Source: Desulfobacterales bacterium | GTDB lineage: Bacteria > Desulfobacterota > Desulfobacteria > Desulfobacterales > JAEINQ01 | Direction: 5' to 3' | Assembly (NCBI GenBank): GCA_016342285.1 | Contig: JAEINQ010000013.1 | Coordinates: 1 to 64,000 of the forward strand | Length of the DNA stretch: 64,000 nucleotides | Part shown: positions 1 to 8,458 of the stretch, in pieces | How the letters are laid out: the number at the start of each line of letters is the position of its first letter | Numbering within the stretch: the first letter of the stretch is position 1 | Program-made: the position numbers and the translations under genes | Notes under the pieces: model-generated | What the model saw: the letters and a program-made list of their open reading frames with translations, nothing else | The model's database searches: none | What the model was told of the DNA's origin: nothing

Positions 1-49
1 AGTGCAGGATGAGGCAGATTTACAAGTTGTTGAAAACAAAGGATAAAAA

Positions 50-81
50 TGGTGGAGGCGGCGGGAGTTGAACCCGCCGCC
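50..81 (-). other. 3'-terminal tmRNA (ssrA) fragment, probable attachment site
   Basis: Read on the minus strand, this stretch has a T-arm (GCGGG stem, TTCAACT loop, CCCGC stem) followed by an acceptor strand ending in CTCCACCA, the usual 3' end of bacterial tmRNA. The rest of the tmRNA would have to lie at higher coordinates, but from 130 that space is a protein gene and no tmRNA 5' half is visible. Only the 3' tip is present. Islands that integrate into ssrA leave exactly such a 3' copy, so I read this as an att remnant. The arms around TTCAACT also make a perfect 9-bp hairpin, so a terminator role cannot be excluded. Confidence 0.6.
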
Positions 82-129
82 GAGTCAGTAACGGCGCGGG
101 TTTGCGGGGGGTTCCGGGTTGTTTACGGG

Positions 130-510
130 TTATTCATCTTCCTGAACTATCCATTCTTCTGCGGGTTCAATGGATTTAAATGTTTTCACTGTAGTGGTTT
201 TCACAACTGCGTATGACTGAAACTTCTTCGCCAAATCAAACCCCAAATCAGTTCTTATAATTATTGCTGTTTTCCTCTTTCCTTTTCTTTTTTTAGAAAT
301 GTTTTCCACGTATATAGCCACTGAATAGATTTTATCGGGTGTAAAAGCATTACCTGTTGATTCTCTGAAATCCCATATATAGTCTAATTCATCTTTATAC
401 TCGGGTGAATTAAAAAATCGAATCATTGCATCACGGAATTCTTTGAATGTAAACTCACCAACGACTTTAAATTCAACTATGTTTACATTTCTCATGTTGA
501 AACTTATCAT
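130..510 (-). CDS. Small hypothetical protein, possible SpoIIAA/STAS-like fold
   Basis: A 126-residue AT-rich gene of unknown function. The alternation of predicted strands and helices (VEFKVVGEFTF, then a helix FRDAMIRFF, then YIWDFR) resembles SpoIIAA/STAS-like domains, which often begin with a strand-turn-strand and a conserved WDFR-type strand; this is a weak resemblance only. There is a basic patch KKRKGKRK near residue 75. There is no signal peptide or membrane segment. The start at 510 has AGGA about ten bases upstream; Met6 is an alternative with no Shine-Dalgarno (SD) site. It abuts the tmRNA fragment and its base composition is unlike the GC-rich genes from 937 on, consistent with horizontally acquired DNA. 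Confidence 0.65.
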   Translation of the reverse strand: MISFNMRNVNIVEFKVVGEFTFKEFRDAMIRFFNSPEYKDELDYIWDFRESTGNAFTPDKIYSVAIYVENISKKRKGKRKTAIIIRTDLGFDLAKKFQSYAVVKTTTVKTFKSIEPAEEWIVQEDE

Positions 511-936
511 TATTCACTTTTCCTGTTTTTATGGCTGTCTTAAACGTGCTCGTAAGTATCAAAGCCAAGCAAATACCTGAACCTATCATATTTAGCATAG
601 AATATCATAACATTGCAATCAGTTGGCGTGGCGACCCAAATTCAAAATTCCCAACTCGTCTTTGGGTTACATGGACGCCTCTCCGGTCAGGTTGGTGATT
701 GGCCTGCCCTGTCTACATGACGCCGTTGAACTTGAAAACCTGCAAACCTTTTCCAAACGCAAGAATCGGGTCGCCAGTCCTGGCAAAACAGGCTATCTGT
801 CACTCGTCAGATTGGCTTTCCGACCGATGCCGCCACGGTTGATACATTAGTAAAAAAGTATTTGGACTATTTACGGGTTCATCAAGGTTGCAGAAAAGAA
901 TTTCTATTCATGTGAAGGGTTGCTGGGGGTTAAAGG
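511..936. other. AT-rich intergenic stretch with decayed coding remnant
   Basis: No complete gene is supported. Around 770-876 on the plus strand one frame reads about 40 residues without a stop (ending LVKKYLDYLRVHQGCRKEFLF) and looks protein-like, but it has no start and is preceded by stops, so it may be the tail of a decayed gene. No RNA gene was recognised. Confidence 0.4.
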
Positions 937-1908
937 ATGAAAACAGGAAGATCGGGTGAAACGGGTCGTTCCGCGCACCCATCGGTTGCGCCAACCGTGT
1001 CGATCAACGCCACCATGGGGTTGCTTGAGTGGGGGCTGATTGTTATTCTTTCGATCATCTGGGGCGGATCGTTTTTCTTTATCGCCGTTGCCGTAAAAGA
1101 GATGACGCCCCTGACCATCGTTATGTGCCGGGTCGTCCTGGCCGCCCTGGTGCTATTGGCCTACGTCCGTTTGTCCGGCGCCAGGATGCCGACCGACCCG
1201 CGCCTCTGGGGCGCCTTTTTTATCATGGGGGTGCTGAACAACCTCATCCCGTTCAGCCTCATCGTCTGGGGGCAGACCCACATTGAGAGCAGCCTGGCGT
1301 CGATTCTCAATGCCACCACACCGATATTTAGCGTGGTCCTGGCACATTTTCTGACCGGGGAGGAACGCCTCACGGCCAATCGGATGGTCGGCATATTGCT
1401 GGGCTGGATCGGGGTTTCCCTGCTGATCGGGTTCGAGGCCCTGAGCGGGTTTGGCCTGCGGGGCATGGGCCAGGTCGCGGTGCTGGGTGCCGCCTTTTCC
1501 TACGCCTGTGCCGCTATCTACGGGCGCCGGTTCAAGTCGCTTTCACCGGTGGTGGTCGCCGCCGGCATGCTGACCGGATCGGCGGTGATGATTTGCCCCC
1601 TGGCCCTGATTATCGAGCAGCCCTGGCATCTGTCGCCAGGCATGCCGACCTGGGCGGCCCTGATGGGACTGGCTGTGGTCAGCACCTCCCTGGCGTACAT
1701 TATCTACTTTCGGGTCCTGTCCACGGCCGGGGCGACCAATATTTTACTGGTGACCTTTCTCATCCCGGTCAGCGCGATTTTGCTTGGCGTGCTGGTGCTG
1801 GGCGAGCGACTCGGGTGGAATGCCCTCGGCGGCATGGTGTTGATTTTTTCCGGCCTCATTGTCATCGATGGCAGACTGCTGCGCCGGTTTGAGAGAGGGC
1901 ATCGCTGA
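937..1908 (+). CDS. EamA/DMT-family transporter
   Basis: A 323-residue inner-membrane protein of the drug/metabolite transporter superfamily. About ten hydrophobic helices form the two five-helix EamA repeats; the first begins WGLIVILSIIWGGSFFF and the second has the characteristic AYIIYFRVLSTAGA and LGERLGWNALGGMVLIFSG stretches. The substrate is unknown (the family exports metabolites or amino acids). The N-terminal 26 residues are polar and could be untranslated, because an internal ATG at 1015 immediately precedes the first helix; 937 is kept because GGGGG lies upstream. It converges with the methyltransferase gene on the other strand. Confidence 0.85.
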   Translation: MKTGRSGETGRSAHPSVAPTVSINATMGLLEWGLIVILSIIWGGSFFFIAVAVKEMTPLTIVMCRVVLAALVLLAYVRLSGARMPTDPRLWGAFFIMGVLNNLIPFSLIVWGQTHIESSLASILNATTPIFSVVLAHFLTGEERLTANRMVGILLGWIGVSLLIGFEALSGFGLRGMGQVAVLGAAFSYACAAIYGRRFKSLSPVVVAAGMLTGSAVMICPLALIIEQPWHLSPGMPTWAALMGLAVVSTSLAYIIYFRVLSTAGATNILLVTFLIPVSAILLGVLVLGERLGWNALGGMVLIFSGLIVIDGRLLRRFERGHR

Positions 1909-1944
1909 CCCACCGGCGGCTGTTTTCCAGTGGCCCCGGGTTCT

Positions 1945-2825
1945 TTAACTGACCTCGGCCACGACGTTGGTAAAACACCCGCTGATGGGGCCGATGAGCG
2001 ACGGGTCGAAGTCGCCGAGAAACCGCTTTTCCAGGTCTTCGGAAAGAAGATGGGTCCTGACGGTAAACCCTTTTGCACGGAGAAATTCCGGCATTTCTTC
2101 CGGTTCGATGCCGGACAAAAAGGTTTCGCCATGGTCCGATGCCCGGGCCATGACCCCCTTTGCACCGTATTGATCGCCGGTGCCATCCACCACGGACCGG
2201 GCCGTAGCGTCGAAGACGATCCGACTGCCCGCTGCCGCCGATTGGCGAATCGATGCCAGGATCCCGTCGATGGTGTCGGCGTCCAGGTACATCAGCAGCC
2301 CCTCCATGAAAAAGACCGTGGGCTCGGAAGGTCGGTGGCCGAGGGTTTCCAGCGTTGACGGCCAATCGGTTTCCTTCAAATCCACCGACGCGGACCGCAC
2401 CCCGTCGGGCGCATCCATGCCGGCCTTTGCCAGGCACTGGCGCTTGTACTGCCGGGTGGCTGGCGCATCGAGTTCAAAGACCGTGGTCCGGACCTTACCT
2501 GATTCGAAGCGCAGGGCCCGGGTATCGTAACCGGCACCCAGAATGACGATCTGGCCAAAGCCCTCGGACAGCGCCTCTTGGAAGAGTCCATCGAAGTGGG
2601 CGGTGCGCGCGGTGATATAGGGGTACATGCCGGGGACCATGACGTTTTTCCGGATGTGGGCGCGGGCCTCAGGCGTTAGAATAGACGCGGCCCATTCGGG
2701 GGGGGGAGGAAATGGCGGGCGAGCCAGTCGCCGGTTTGTTTGCCGCCGTAGAGTTCCTCGTGGGCAAAGGCGCGCAAATAAGCGGTCACGCCGGCGGTTT
2801 CCGATGGTTTTCCAGGTGAAGTCAT
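1945..2825 (-). pseudogene. LCM-type SAM methyltransferase, frameshifted in a 9-base C tract
   Basis: Two adjoining minus-strand frames together encode one leucine-carboxyl-methyltransferase-like protein (TIGR00027/PPM1 group, class I SAM-dependent). The first frame starts at 2825 (SD AGAGGT) and supplies the family N-terminus (SETAGVTAYLRAFA, then LARHFLPPP). The second frame supplies the rest: GAGYDTRALRF (SAM-binding motif I with the family YDTR signature), FELDAP, and FFMEGLLMYLD. The switch falls in nine consecutive C (plus-strand G 2699-2707); one extra C would join the frames exactly. A shorter reading starting at ATG 2640 would lack the N-terminal cap. It could be a true pseudogene, a slippage or phase-variable tract, or a sequencing error. 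Confidence 0.8.
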
Positions 2826-2847
2826 GGGGAACCTCTTTGTTAGGGTT

Positions 2848-3049
2848 GCAATTCGAAGTAGGAATCCACGTCCTTTGGGCGTGGTCAGAGTCAATTGACT
2901 ATGCCGATAAGATTGGCGGCAAGTGTCTAAAATGCGCTAATCCGCCAGAGGCGGACAAGAAGTGTGAAATGCCTAATCCGCCAAAAAAGGCGGACAAGAG
3001 TTGAGGAGTCGCTTCGCTTCAGCTTTTTTAAGCTAAGATATGGCAGACT
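2848..3049 (+). repeat. Dispersed repeat family A, long copy
   Basis: Near full-length copy. It starts at GGAATCCACG (hairpin CCACG-t-CC-ttt-GG-g-CGTGG), continues through TCAGAGTCAATTGACTATGCC and a module of short CTAAA-type words, and ends with GAGTCGCTTCGCT and AAGATATGGCAGA. An inner pair of AATCCGCC...GGCGGA hairpins is specific to this copy. It lies 23 bp upstream of the methyltransferase start and otherwise fills the 2826-3179 gap. Other long copies: about 35976-36140 and 61101-61262. Confidence 0.8.
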
Positions 3050-3179
3050 TCTTTGCTTTGAGCATGGGGCGTTCGGAGAACATACGGGTCAATCCTGATA
3101 AGGGAAATCGATAATCCCACTTATCCGCCTTTACCAGAATCGATCGGCAAAAAGGTGTCCCATGTTGCGATTTTGAGGT

Positions 3180-4076
3180 TCAGACGATGGGGATGTGAAT
3201 GAAGGTCCGCCGTTTTTCCGGAGCGGTGTTGGTTAAGCCATCGGCGTACCATTCAAAGGGGGGCGTGTTTCTCGGGCGGAGGCCGAGAACCGGGAGCCAG
3301 TTGAAGTAGGCGGCGTTCCAGGTCTGGAATAAAAATTCATAGGGACCCCGGTGGCAGAACACGATCCAACGGCCGCCGCCGACGGTGGCCCATTTTAACG
3401 GCGGGGCCATGTCCGTGGGAGGGGTAACGATGGCTCCGCTTTGAATGCGGGCGTCCACATCCATGCACCCGGTGGGGCGTTGGGGAAAGGTGCTCACCCA
3501 ACCGCGAACCCGGTGGGAAAGGCCCATGCGGTCAAGGATTGCGGCTACCTCCAGACCGGCGGTCATGCCGGCTTCGACCAGGGAGCCGTTGGAGAACCCG
3601 CGCCTTTCCACGTAGGCCAGCGGTAGCGGGTCGATGCGGCCGACCCAGGGCCGATGACCGGGACCGTTTTGGGACCGTTTGGCCGCGGCGGGTAAAAAGG
3701 CGTTGAATCCGGACAGATGCCTGTTGCTATCGCGAAAACGCGACGGGGAGATGCCCGCCCATTGCCGGAACGCTTTGGAGAAGGCGTGATGACTTTCGTA
3801 CCCGGCCTCCAGGGCGATGTCGATGACGCGGTCCGAGGCCTCTGAAAGCCGCCTTGCGGCGCGCTCCAGCCGTCGGCGAAGAAAATGCCGGTTCGGGGTC
3901 TCTCCGGTATATCGGGTAAAAAGTCGATGGAAGTGAAACGGGGAGAGGCAAGCGACGTCGGCCACATGTTCCAGACGGCAGCGCCGGTCCAGGTGTTTGT
4001 CCATGTAGATCATGGCCCGCAGGACGCGGCGGCGATGATCCAAAATGGTCGTATTTACTCTGTTGGCATCATCCAT
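3180..4076 (-). CDS. AraC-family regulator with GyrI-like ligand domain
   Basis: A 298-residue transcriptional regulator. Residues about 15-115 are a double helix-turn-helix AraC DNA-binding domain (LEHVADVACLSPFHFHRLFTR, then IDIALEAGYESHHAFSKAF and the classic FRQWAGISPSRFR). Residues about 140-298 are a GyrI-like/SOUL-type small-molecule binding domain, as in Rob and SbmC-fused regulators, ending with a conserved IHIPI strand. The DNA-binding domain is N-terminal, the usual order for this fused group. No target operon is obvious; the neighbours are divergent or convergent single genes. Ligand unknown. Confidence 0.9.
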   Translation of the reverse strand: MDDANRVNTTILDHRRRVLRAMIYMDKHLDRRCRLEHVADVACLSPFHFHRLFTRYTGETPNRHFLRRRLERAARRLSEASDRVIDIALEAGYESHHAFSKAFRQWAGISPSRFRDSNRHLSGFNAFLPAAAKRSQNGPGHRPWVGRIDPLPLAYVERRGFSNGSLVEAGMTAGLEVAAILDRMGLSHRVRGWVSTFPQRPTGCMDVDARIQSGAIVTPPTDMAPPLKWATVGGGRWIVFCHRGPYEFLFQTWNAAYFNWLPVLGLRPRNTPPFEWYADGLTNTAPEKRRTFIHIPIV

Positions 4077-4152
4077 TTATGAAGAACAATTTCGATCTGT
4101 CCGGTGAAAAGCCATTTTAGAAACTTTTCTATACCATACTCTGGAAATATAC

Positions 4153-4461
4153 TCAGGGAAAAGAAATCCCCAGGGACAGGCCGATTGCAGCCGCGATCCA
4201 GAACAGCGCCTTGAGACGACCCAGCCATGGAAATCGGTCTTCCGTTGAGACGGTGTGTCTTTTTTTCCCCAGGGCGGCGGTGGTGTCTTCCGGAGTCAGG
4301 AAGAAACGGACGGCCTGCCCTACGGAGGCCAAAGGTACGGCACCTGTGATCCGTCTGGATTTTGGCGGATTGTTTTTCAGGGTGTCGGTGCCATATGGCC
4401 TGGGGAAACGGGAGGTTCGGGTCTCTCTTCCAATTATCGATTGGGCGGCGGTTTGATTCAT
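4153..4461 (-). CDS. Small hypothetical protein with C-terminal membrane helix
   Basis: A 102-residue protein not recognised by family. The first 80 residues are polar; residues about 82-100 (RLKALFWIAAAIGLSLGISF) form a single hydrophobic helix at the extreme C-terminus, like a tail anchor. It is preceded by GGAGG seven bases before the ATG, which supports real expression. It stands alone between the AraC gene and a family A repeat. A spurious reading remains possible. Confidence 0.45.
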   Translation of the reverse strand: MNQTAAQSIIGRETRTSRFPRPYGTDTLKNNPPKSRRITGAVPLASVGQAVRFFLTPEDTTAALGKKRHTVSTEDRFPWLGRLKALFWIAAAIGLSLGISFP

Positions 4462-4576
4462 TCTGGAGCCTCCGTGGTCTTACGGCAGATGGGTTTTTCT
4501 GTTTCCCGGACAGACCGGATTCAACAACACCAGTAAAGAATCCTGGCCAACAGGACCAAGCTTTAGTTCACTTTAG

Positions 4577-4650
4577 TCACTGGCAACATAGGTGTCTCGG
4601 CATAGCCCACTGACTCTGACCATGCCCTGAGGGCATGGATTCCTGCTGCG
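4577..4650 (-). repeat. Dispersed repeat family A, short copy
   Basis: Inverted relative to most copies: GGCATAGCCCACTGACTCTG followed by the hairpin CCATGCCCTGAGGGCATGG and ATTCC. It lies 72 bp upstream of the LysR gene start, so relative to that gene it has the same orientation as the copies in front of minus-strand genes. It is preceded by CTTTAGTTCACTTTAGTCAC, the accessory word seen in several copies. Confidence 0.75.
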
Positions 4651-4721
4651 TATTGATTTTATAGGCCGATCCGGTTAATCAGTAAAATTAAACCATCTAA
4701 TCTTTAGCCCAAGGACTGCTA

Positions 4722-5678
4722 ATGCTGCCGGATCTCAACCGCCTCCGGGTATTTTACCTCATCTATTCGCTAAAAAGCATCGTGGCCGCTGCCGGCGAAC
4801 TCCATATCACCCAATCCGCCGTCAGCCAGAACCTGCGGAAGCTGGAAGGGGAAATCAAGACAAAGCTCTTTACGCGGCTTCATAAACGACTGGTCCCGAC
4901 CATGGCCGGTGAGAGGCTCTTTGCCCTGATCGCGCCCTTCATGGAGGGGCTGGCATCGGGGATCGGCGATATTCGCCAGGCCCAGCAGACCCCGTCGGGA
5001 CCGATCCGGGTTGGCGCCCCGCCGGAGTTCGGCCGGCTTTATTTTCCGGGGATCTTCGCATCCTTTCGAACTGTTTACCCCGATGTGGTTTTCTTTCTGA
5101 AGCTGGGGGATCCGGCCACCCTGCTGTCCATGGTCAGCGACGGCGATCTGGATTTGGCTTTTGTGGACATGTTTCCGGTGGGGGGGCAGGTTTCGGATAT
5201 GTTTACCCCCTTTGGTATCGAACCGGTCATCGAGGAGGAGGTGATTCTTGCCTGCTCAAAGGAGTACTACTTTTCTGCCGTCAAAAAAAACCATGCATTC
5301 GAGCACCTGTCCGGTCTGGCGTTTATTGAATATCAGCATCATGCCGTGGTGGTGAAGAACTGGTTCCGTCATCACTTCGGGCGGGCGCCCTCACGGCTGA
5401 ACATCGTAATGACCGTTGACAGCATTCAGGCGGTCATTGCCGGAATCCGGCATCATCTGGGCTTGGGCGTCATCGCCTCCCATATGGCCTGGAAGGAGAT
5501 CTCCACCGGGGAAATGGTTCCCATCCGCACCGGTAAAACGGCCGTCATCAACAAGATCTCCCTGGTTCAGCTCCAGGACAAGGTGCCGACCCTGAGCGAG
5601 AGGACTTTTCTGGCCCATTTTCGAAAGGAGATGCAGGTCAGCGGGATGCTGAAGCACTTTCGGCGGATCGGAAGATAA
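4722..5678 (+). CDS. LysR-family transcriptional regulator
   Basis: A 318-residue LysR-type regulator. The N-terminal winged helix-turn-helix is at residues about 3-62 (LNRLRVFYLIYSLKSIVAAA, ITQSAVSQNLRKLE), and the periplasmic-binding-protein-like effector domain follows from about 90 (GPIRVGAPPEFGRLYFP). SD AAGGA is seven bases from the ATG. Its last 41 bp overlap the 3' end of the convergent MFS transporter gene. The adjacent minus-strand MFS-pepD pair is its likeliest target, although LysR regulators are more often divergent from their targets; this is inference from position. The effector is unknown. Confidence 0.92.
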   Translation: MLPDLNRLRVFYLIYSLKSIVAAAGELHITQSAVSQNLRKLEGEIKTKLFTRLHKRLVPTMAGERLFALIAPFMEGLASGIGDIRQAQQTPSGPIRVGAPPEFGRLYFPGIFASFRTVYPDVVFFLKLGDPATLLSMVSDGDLDLAFVDMFPVGGQVSDMFTPFGIEPVIEEEVILACSKEYYFSAVKKNHAFEHLSGLAFIEYQHHAVVVKNWFRHHFGRAPSRLNIVMTVDSIQAVIAGIRHHLGLGVIASHMAWKEISTGEMVPIRTGKTAVINKISLVQLQDKVPTLSERTFLAHFRKEMQVSGMLKHFRRIGR

Positions 5679-6849
5679 AAAAGAAGAGGCCGGCAAACAG
5701 GGCGATGACCAGGGCGGTGAGAACAAAACCCATTTTAAAGCCCATGGCCTGGTTTACCGGTCCCATGAAGGCCGAGCTGATCATCATGCCCAGGTAAATG
5801 CAGGTGTTGTACCCGCCCATGGCCATCCCCCGAAGCCCGGCCGGCACCGATTCCGCGATGAGGGCGCCGATGGAGGTAAAGGCCAGCCCCATGCCGACGC
5901 CCATGAGCGCGGCCGAGGCCATGAATGTTGCCGCGTTTTGCGATGCGCCGAGGCCTGCCATGGACAGGGCCATGACAACAACACCGCCAGTGACCAGCCG
6001 GCTGCGATTGGACACGTGATCGCTGAGCTGGCCAAAGGGGATGCGGGAGAGGCCGTTGACGATCCCCTGGGCAAAGAAGACCATGCCGATCTGTGCTGCG
6101 TTCAGGCCCTGGTTCTGGGCGTGGAGGGGGATGAAACTGAGGAACATGCCCAGGCCGAAACAGGCGCCCAGGGTCACCAGCCAGCAGGCGACCAGGGGGC
6201 GGTTGCGGAAAAGGCCGGCCAGGGAGGCCCGGCGGCCGGTATGGTTAGCTGCAGCCGCTTCGGATCGGGCTCTTTTCGGCAGTAGAAAAATCAGCATCAA
6301 GAAGACGGCGAGGAGTCCTGCTCCGGCGGTTACAAAAACCGGAACGAAATCGAACCTCTGGGCGATGAATCCGCCGGTGGCCGGCCCAAAGCTCATGCCG
6401 CAGAAGATGGCGGTGGTGTACCAGCCGTAGGAACGCCCCAGGTGGGTGGGCGGCGAAATCTCTGCCACAAAGGCCATCATGGTGGGTCCGAATGCGGCGA
6501 TGCCGATACCGAAAACGAGATATACCAGTGTCACCAGGGCGAACGTGTCACAAAAAACCAGGAGAAAAGAGGCCGCAGAAAGGATGATCAGGCCTGCCGC
6601 GGCCACCGACTTGCTCCCTATCCGGTCGGACACCATGCCCATGGGAAAGGAGAGCAGGCCCGCCATGAGGTAGAATGCTGAGTTGAAAACGCCGATCTGG
6701 CTCGTGCTGGTGCCGAAGGTCCGAGCGTAGAGCGGAACCACGGGGAGACGCATGAAGGCGGCAAAGTAGCACCCGAAGGTCACCGTGCAGCAGACGAAAA
6801 GCAGCGGAACATAGGATTCGGTCCGCTTGCCGGCCCATGGGCTTTTCAA
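5638..6849 (-). CDS. MFS transporter
   Basis: A 403-residue major facilitator superfamily permease with twelve predicted helices. The loop 2-3 signature GMVSDRIGSKSV and its second-half counterpart FGQLSDHVSNRSRLV are clear. It starts with TTG at 6849: the SD AGGAGGG of the preceding pepD tail (GGAGG, nine bases, TTG) fits, and the upstream ATG in the leader runs into a stop. The gene follows the pepD stop by one base, so the two are translationally linked. A peptide, amino-acid or aromatic substrate is plausible from the pepD linkage but is not shown by sequence. It ends inside the 3' end of the LysR gene. Confidence 0.9.
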   Translation of the reverse strand: MKSPWAGKRTESYVPLLFVCCTVTFGCYFAAFMRLPVVPLYARTFGTSTSQIGVFNSAFYLMAGLLSFPMGMVSDRIGSKSVAAAGLIILSAASFLLVFCDTFALVTLVYLVFGIGIAAFGPTMMAFVAEISPPTHLGRSYGWYTTAIFCGMSFGPATGGFIAQRFDFVPVFVTAGAGLLAVFLMLIFLLPKRARSEAAAANHTGRRASLAGLFRNRPLVACWLVTLGACFGLGMFLSFIPLHAQNQGLNAAQIGMVFFAQGIVNGLSRIPFGQLSDHVSNRSRLVTGGVVVMALSMAGLGASQNAATFMASAALMGVGMGLAFTSIGALIAESVPAGLRGMAMGGYNTCIYLGMMISSAFMGPVNQAMGFKMGFVLTALVIALFAGLFFFIFRSAESASASR

Positions 6850-6850
6850 T

Positions 6851-8320
6851 TCATGGACCCTCCTGTTGGGGCTGGGGCCGGTATGATTCCATCAGGGCTG
6901 CGATAAAATCCCAGACCCGGGAGATGGACGGCAGGTAGAGCCGTTCCATGGGTGAATGGGGGTTCTCCATGGTGGGGCCGAAGGAGATCATGTCCATGCC
7001 GGAATATTTGGACCCGATGATGGCGCATTCCAGCCCAGCGTGGATGATTTCCACCGTTGCTTCCGCGGCGAAACGCTTTTGGTAGACGGTCTTGCAGCGA
7101 TCGAGCAGCGATGAGGCCATGTCCGGTTCCCATGCCGGGTACTCAGTGCCGGTTTCCACGGATGCGCCGGCCATTCGGGCCATGGCGTTCATGTCGGCGG
7201 TAATGGCGGCGAGCCTGGACATGACCGCGCTGCGTTTGCTGTGCAGGATTTTCAGCGGCCCTTTGGAATCGTCCACCACGGCCAGGTTGGCTGAGGTCTC
7301 CACCAGGCCGGGGATGTCCGCCGACATGGCCGACACGCCGTGGGGCAGGGCCAGGAGCAGATCGATTACCGTCCGGGTGCCGGATTCGGTGACCGCTTCT
7401 CCGGGGCCGTCGCCATCGGTCGGTGACAGGAGCAGGGACAGGTTCGGTTCGGTTTGACGGTATTCAAACCGAAGCGCCTGCTCCAGCGCCAATACGGCTG
7501 ACACGGCTTCGTCCATTCGCGCCGGGTCCATTACCAGAACCGCTTCGGCCTCCCGGGCAATGGCGTTGTGGGTGGTACCGCCGGCCAGGCGCACCAGCTG
7601 GAACGGGCCGTTGTGCCACAGGGTGTCCAACCCCCGGGCCAGGATCTTGTTGGCGCTGGCCCGGTGTTTGTTGATGTCGATGCCCGAATGGCCGCCGTGC
7701 ATGCCGCATGCGGCCAGTTTAAACCGCTGAAGTTTGAGCCCCAGAGGGCCTCGCTCCAGGGGCAGGGTGAGATGGGAATCCCGGCCACCGGCGCAACCCA
7801 CGGTAAAGACCCCTTCGTCTTCTGAATCGACATTGAGCAGAATCCGGCCCTTGACAAAGCCTGGCGCCAGGGCCTGGGCGCCGGTCAGGCCGGTCTCTTC
7901 ATCCACGGTGAAGAGCAGTTCCAGGGGCGGGTGGGGCGTTTGGTCGTCCATGGCCAGGGCCATGCCCATGGCCACGGCCACACCGTTGTCCGCCCCCAGG
8001 CTGGTCTGGTCGGCGCAAAGCCAGTCACCGTCCACCACGTGGCGGATGGGGTCCTTGGAAAAGTCGTGGGCAGACTCCGGCGTCTTTTCACAGACCATGT
8101 CCACGTGCCCCTGGAAAACCACGATCGGGGCCGATTCGAATCCGGGAGAGGCCGGCACCTCGATGACCAGGTTGCCGGCCGCATCGGACCGGACGGCCAG
8201 GTCCCGGTCGTGGGCCCACCGGCCTATCCACCGGCACACGGCTTCTTCGTTCTTGCTGCACCGGGGGATGGCGTTGATTTGTTGGAACAGTTCGAGAATG
8301 CGCTCTGTTTGATCGGTCAT
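6851..8320 (-). CDS. pepD: Aminoacyl-histidine dipeptidase (PepD, M20 family)
   Basis: A 489-residue cytoplasmic M20/M28-like metallopeptidase of the PepD (carnosinase-like, Xaa-His dipeptidase) family. Metal-binding residues are visible in VVFQGHVDMV (His, Asp), TSLGADNGVAVAMG (Asp), LFTVDEETGLTGA (catalytic Glu and metal Glu), and LNVDSEDEGVFTVGCAGG, a PepD hallmark. The length matches E. coli PepD (485). SD AGGAGG is directly upstream. It is followed at once by the MFS transporter gene; the pair may import and hydrolyse dipeptides, and the LysR regulator lies just beyond. Confidence 0.94.
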   Translation of the reverse strand: MTDQTERILELFQQINAIPRCSKNEEAVCRWIGRWAHDRDLAVRSDAAGNLVIEVPASPGFESAPIVVFQGHVDMVCEKTPESAHDFSKDPIRHVVDGDWLCADQTSLGADNGVAVAMGMALAMDDQTPHPPLELLFTVDEETGLTGAQALAPGFVKGRILLNVDSEDEGVFTVGCAGGRDSHLTLPLERGPLGLKLQRFKLAACGMHGGHSGIDINKHRASANKILARGLDTLWHNGPFQLVRLAGGTTHNAIAREAEAVLVMDPARMDEAVSAVLALEQALRFEYRQTEPNLSLLLSPTDGDGPGEAVTESGTRTVIDLLLALPHGVSAMSADIPGLVETSANLAVVDDSKGPLKILHSKRSAVMSRLAAITADMNAMARMAGASVETGTEYPAWEPDMASSLLDRCKTVYQKRFAAEATVEIIHAGLECAIIGSKYSGMDMISFGPTMENPHSPMERLYLPSISRVWDFIAALMESYRPQPQQEGP

Positions 8321-8458
8321 GGGGCCTCCTTGCCGATGGGTTCTATCCCTTAAAGAAGGATTCGCGGACGGGCACTATCGATGGTGCCGGCGTTGGGGTT
8401 CGCAATTTTTTCATCCGAATACTTACCACCAACCCGGGCGGTTGAAAAGGAGATGGGG

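Noticed and set aside
50..127. A complete tRNA gene ending in CCA on the minus strand
   Set aside because: The 5' strand does not pair with the acceptor and there are no D and anticodon arms; only the T-arm/CCA end is present, as in a tmRNA fragment.
623..850. A 75-codon plus-strand frame
   Set aside because: No SD, no recognisable features and no similarity to protein-like composition; lies in decayed AT-rich DNA.
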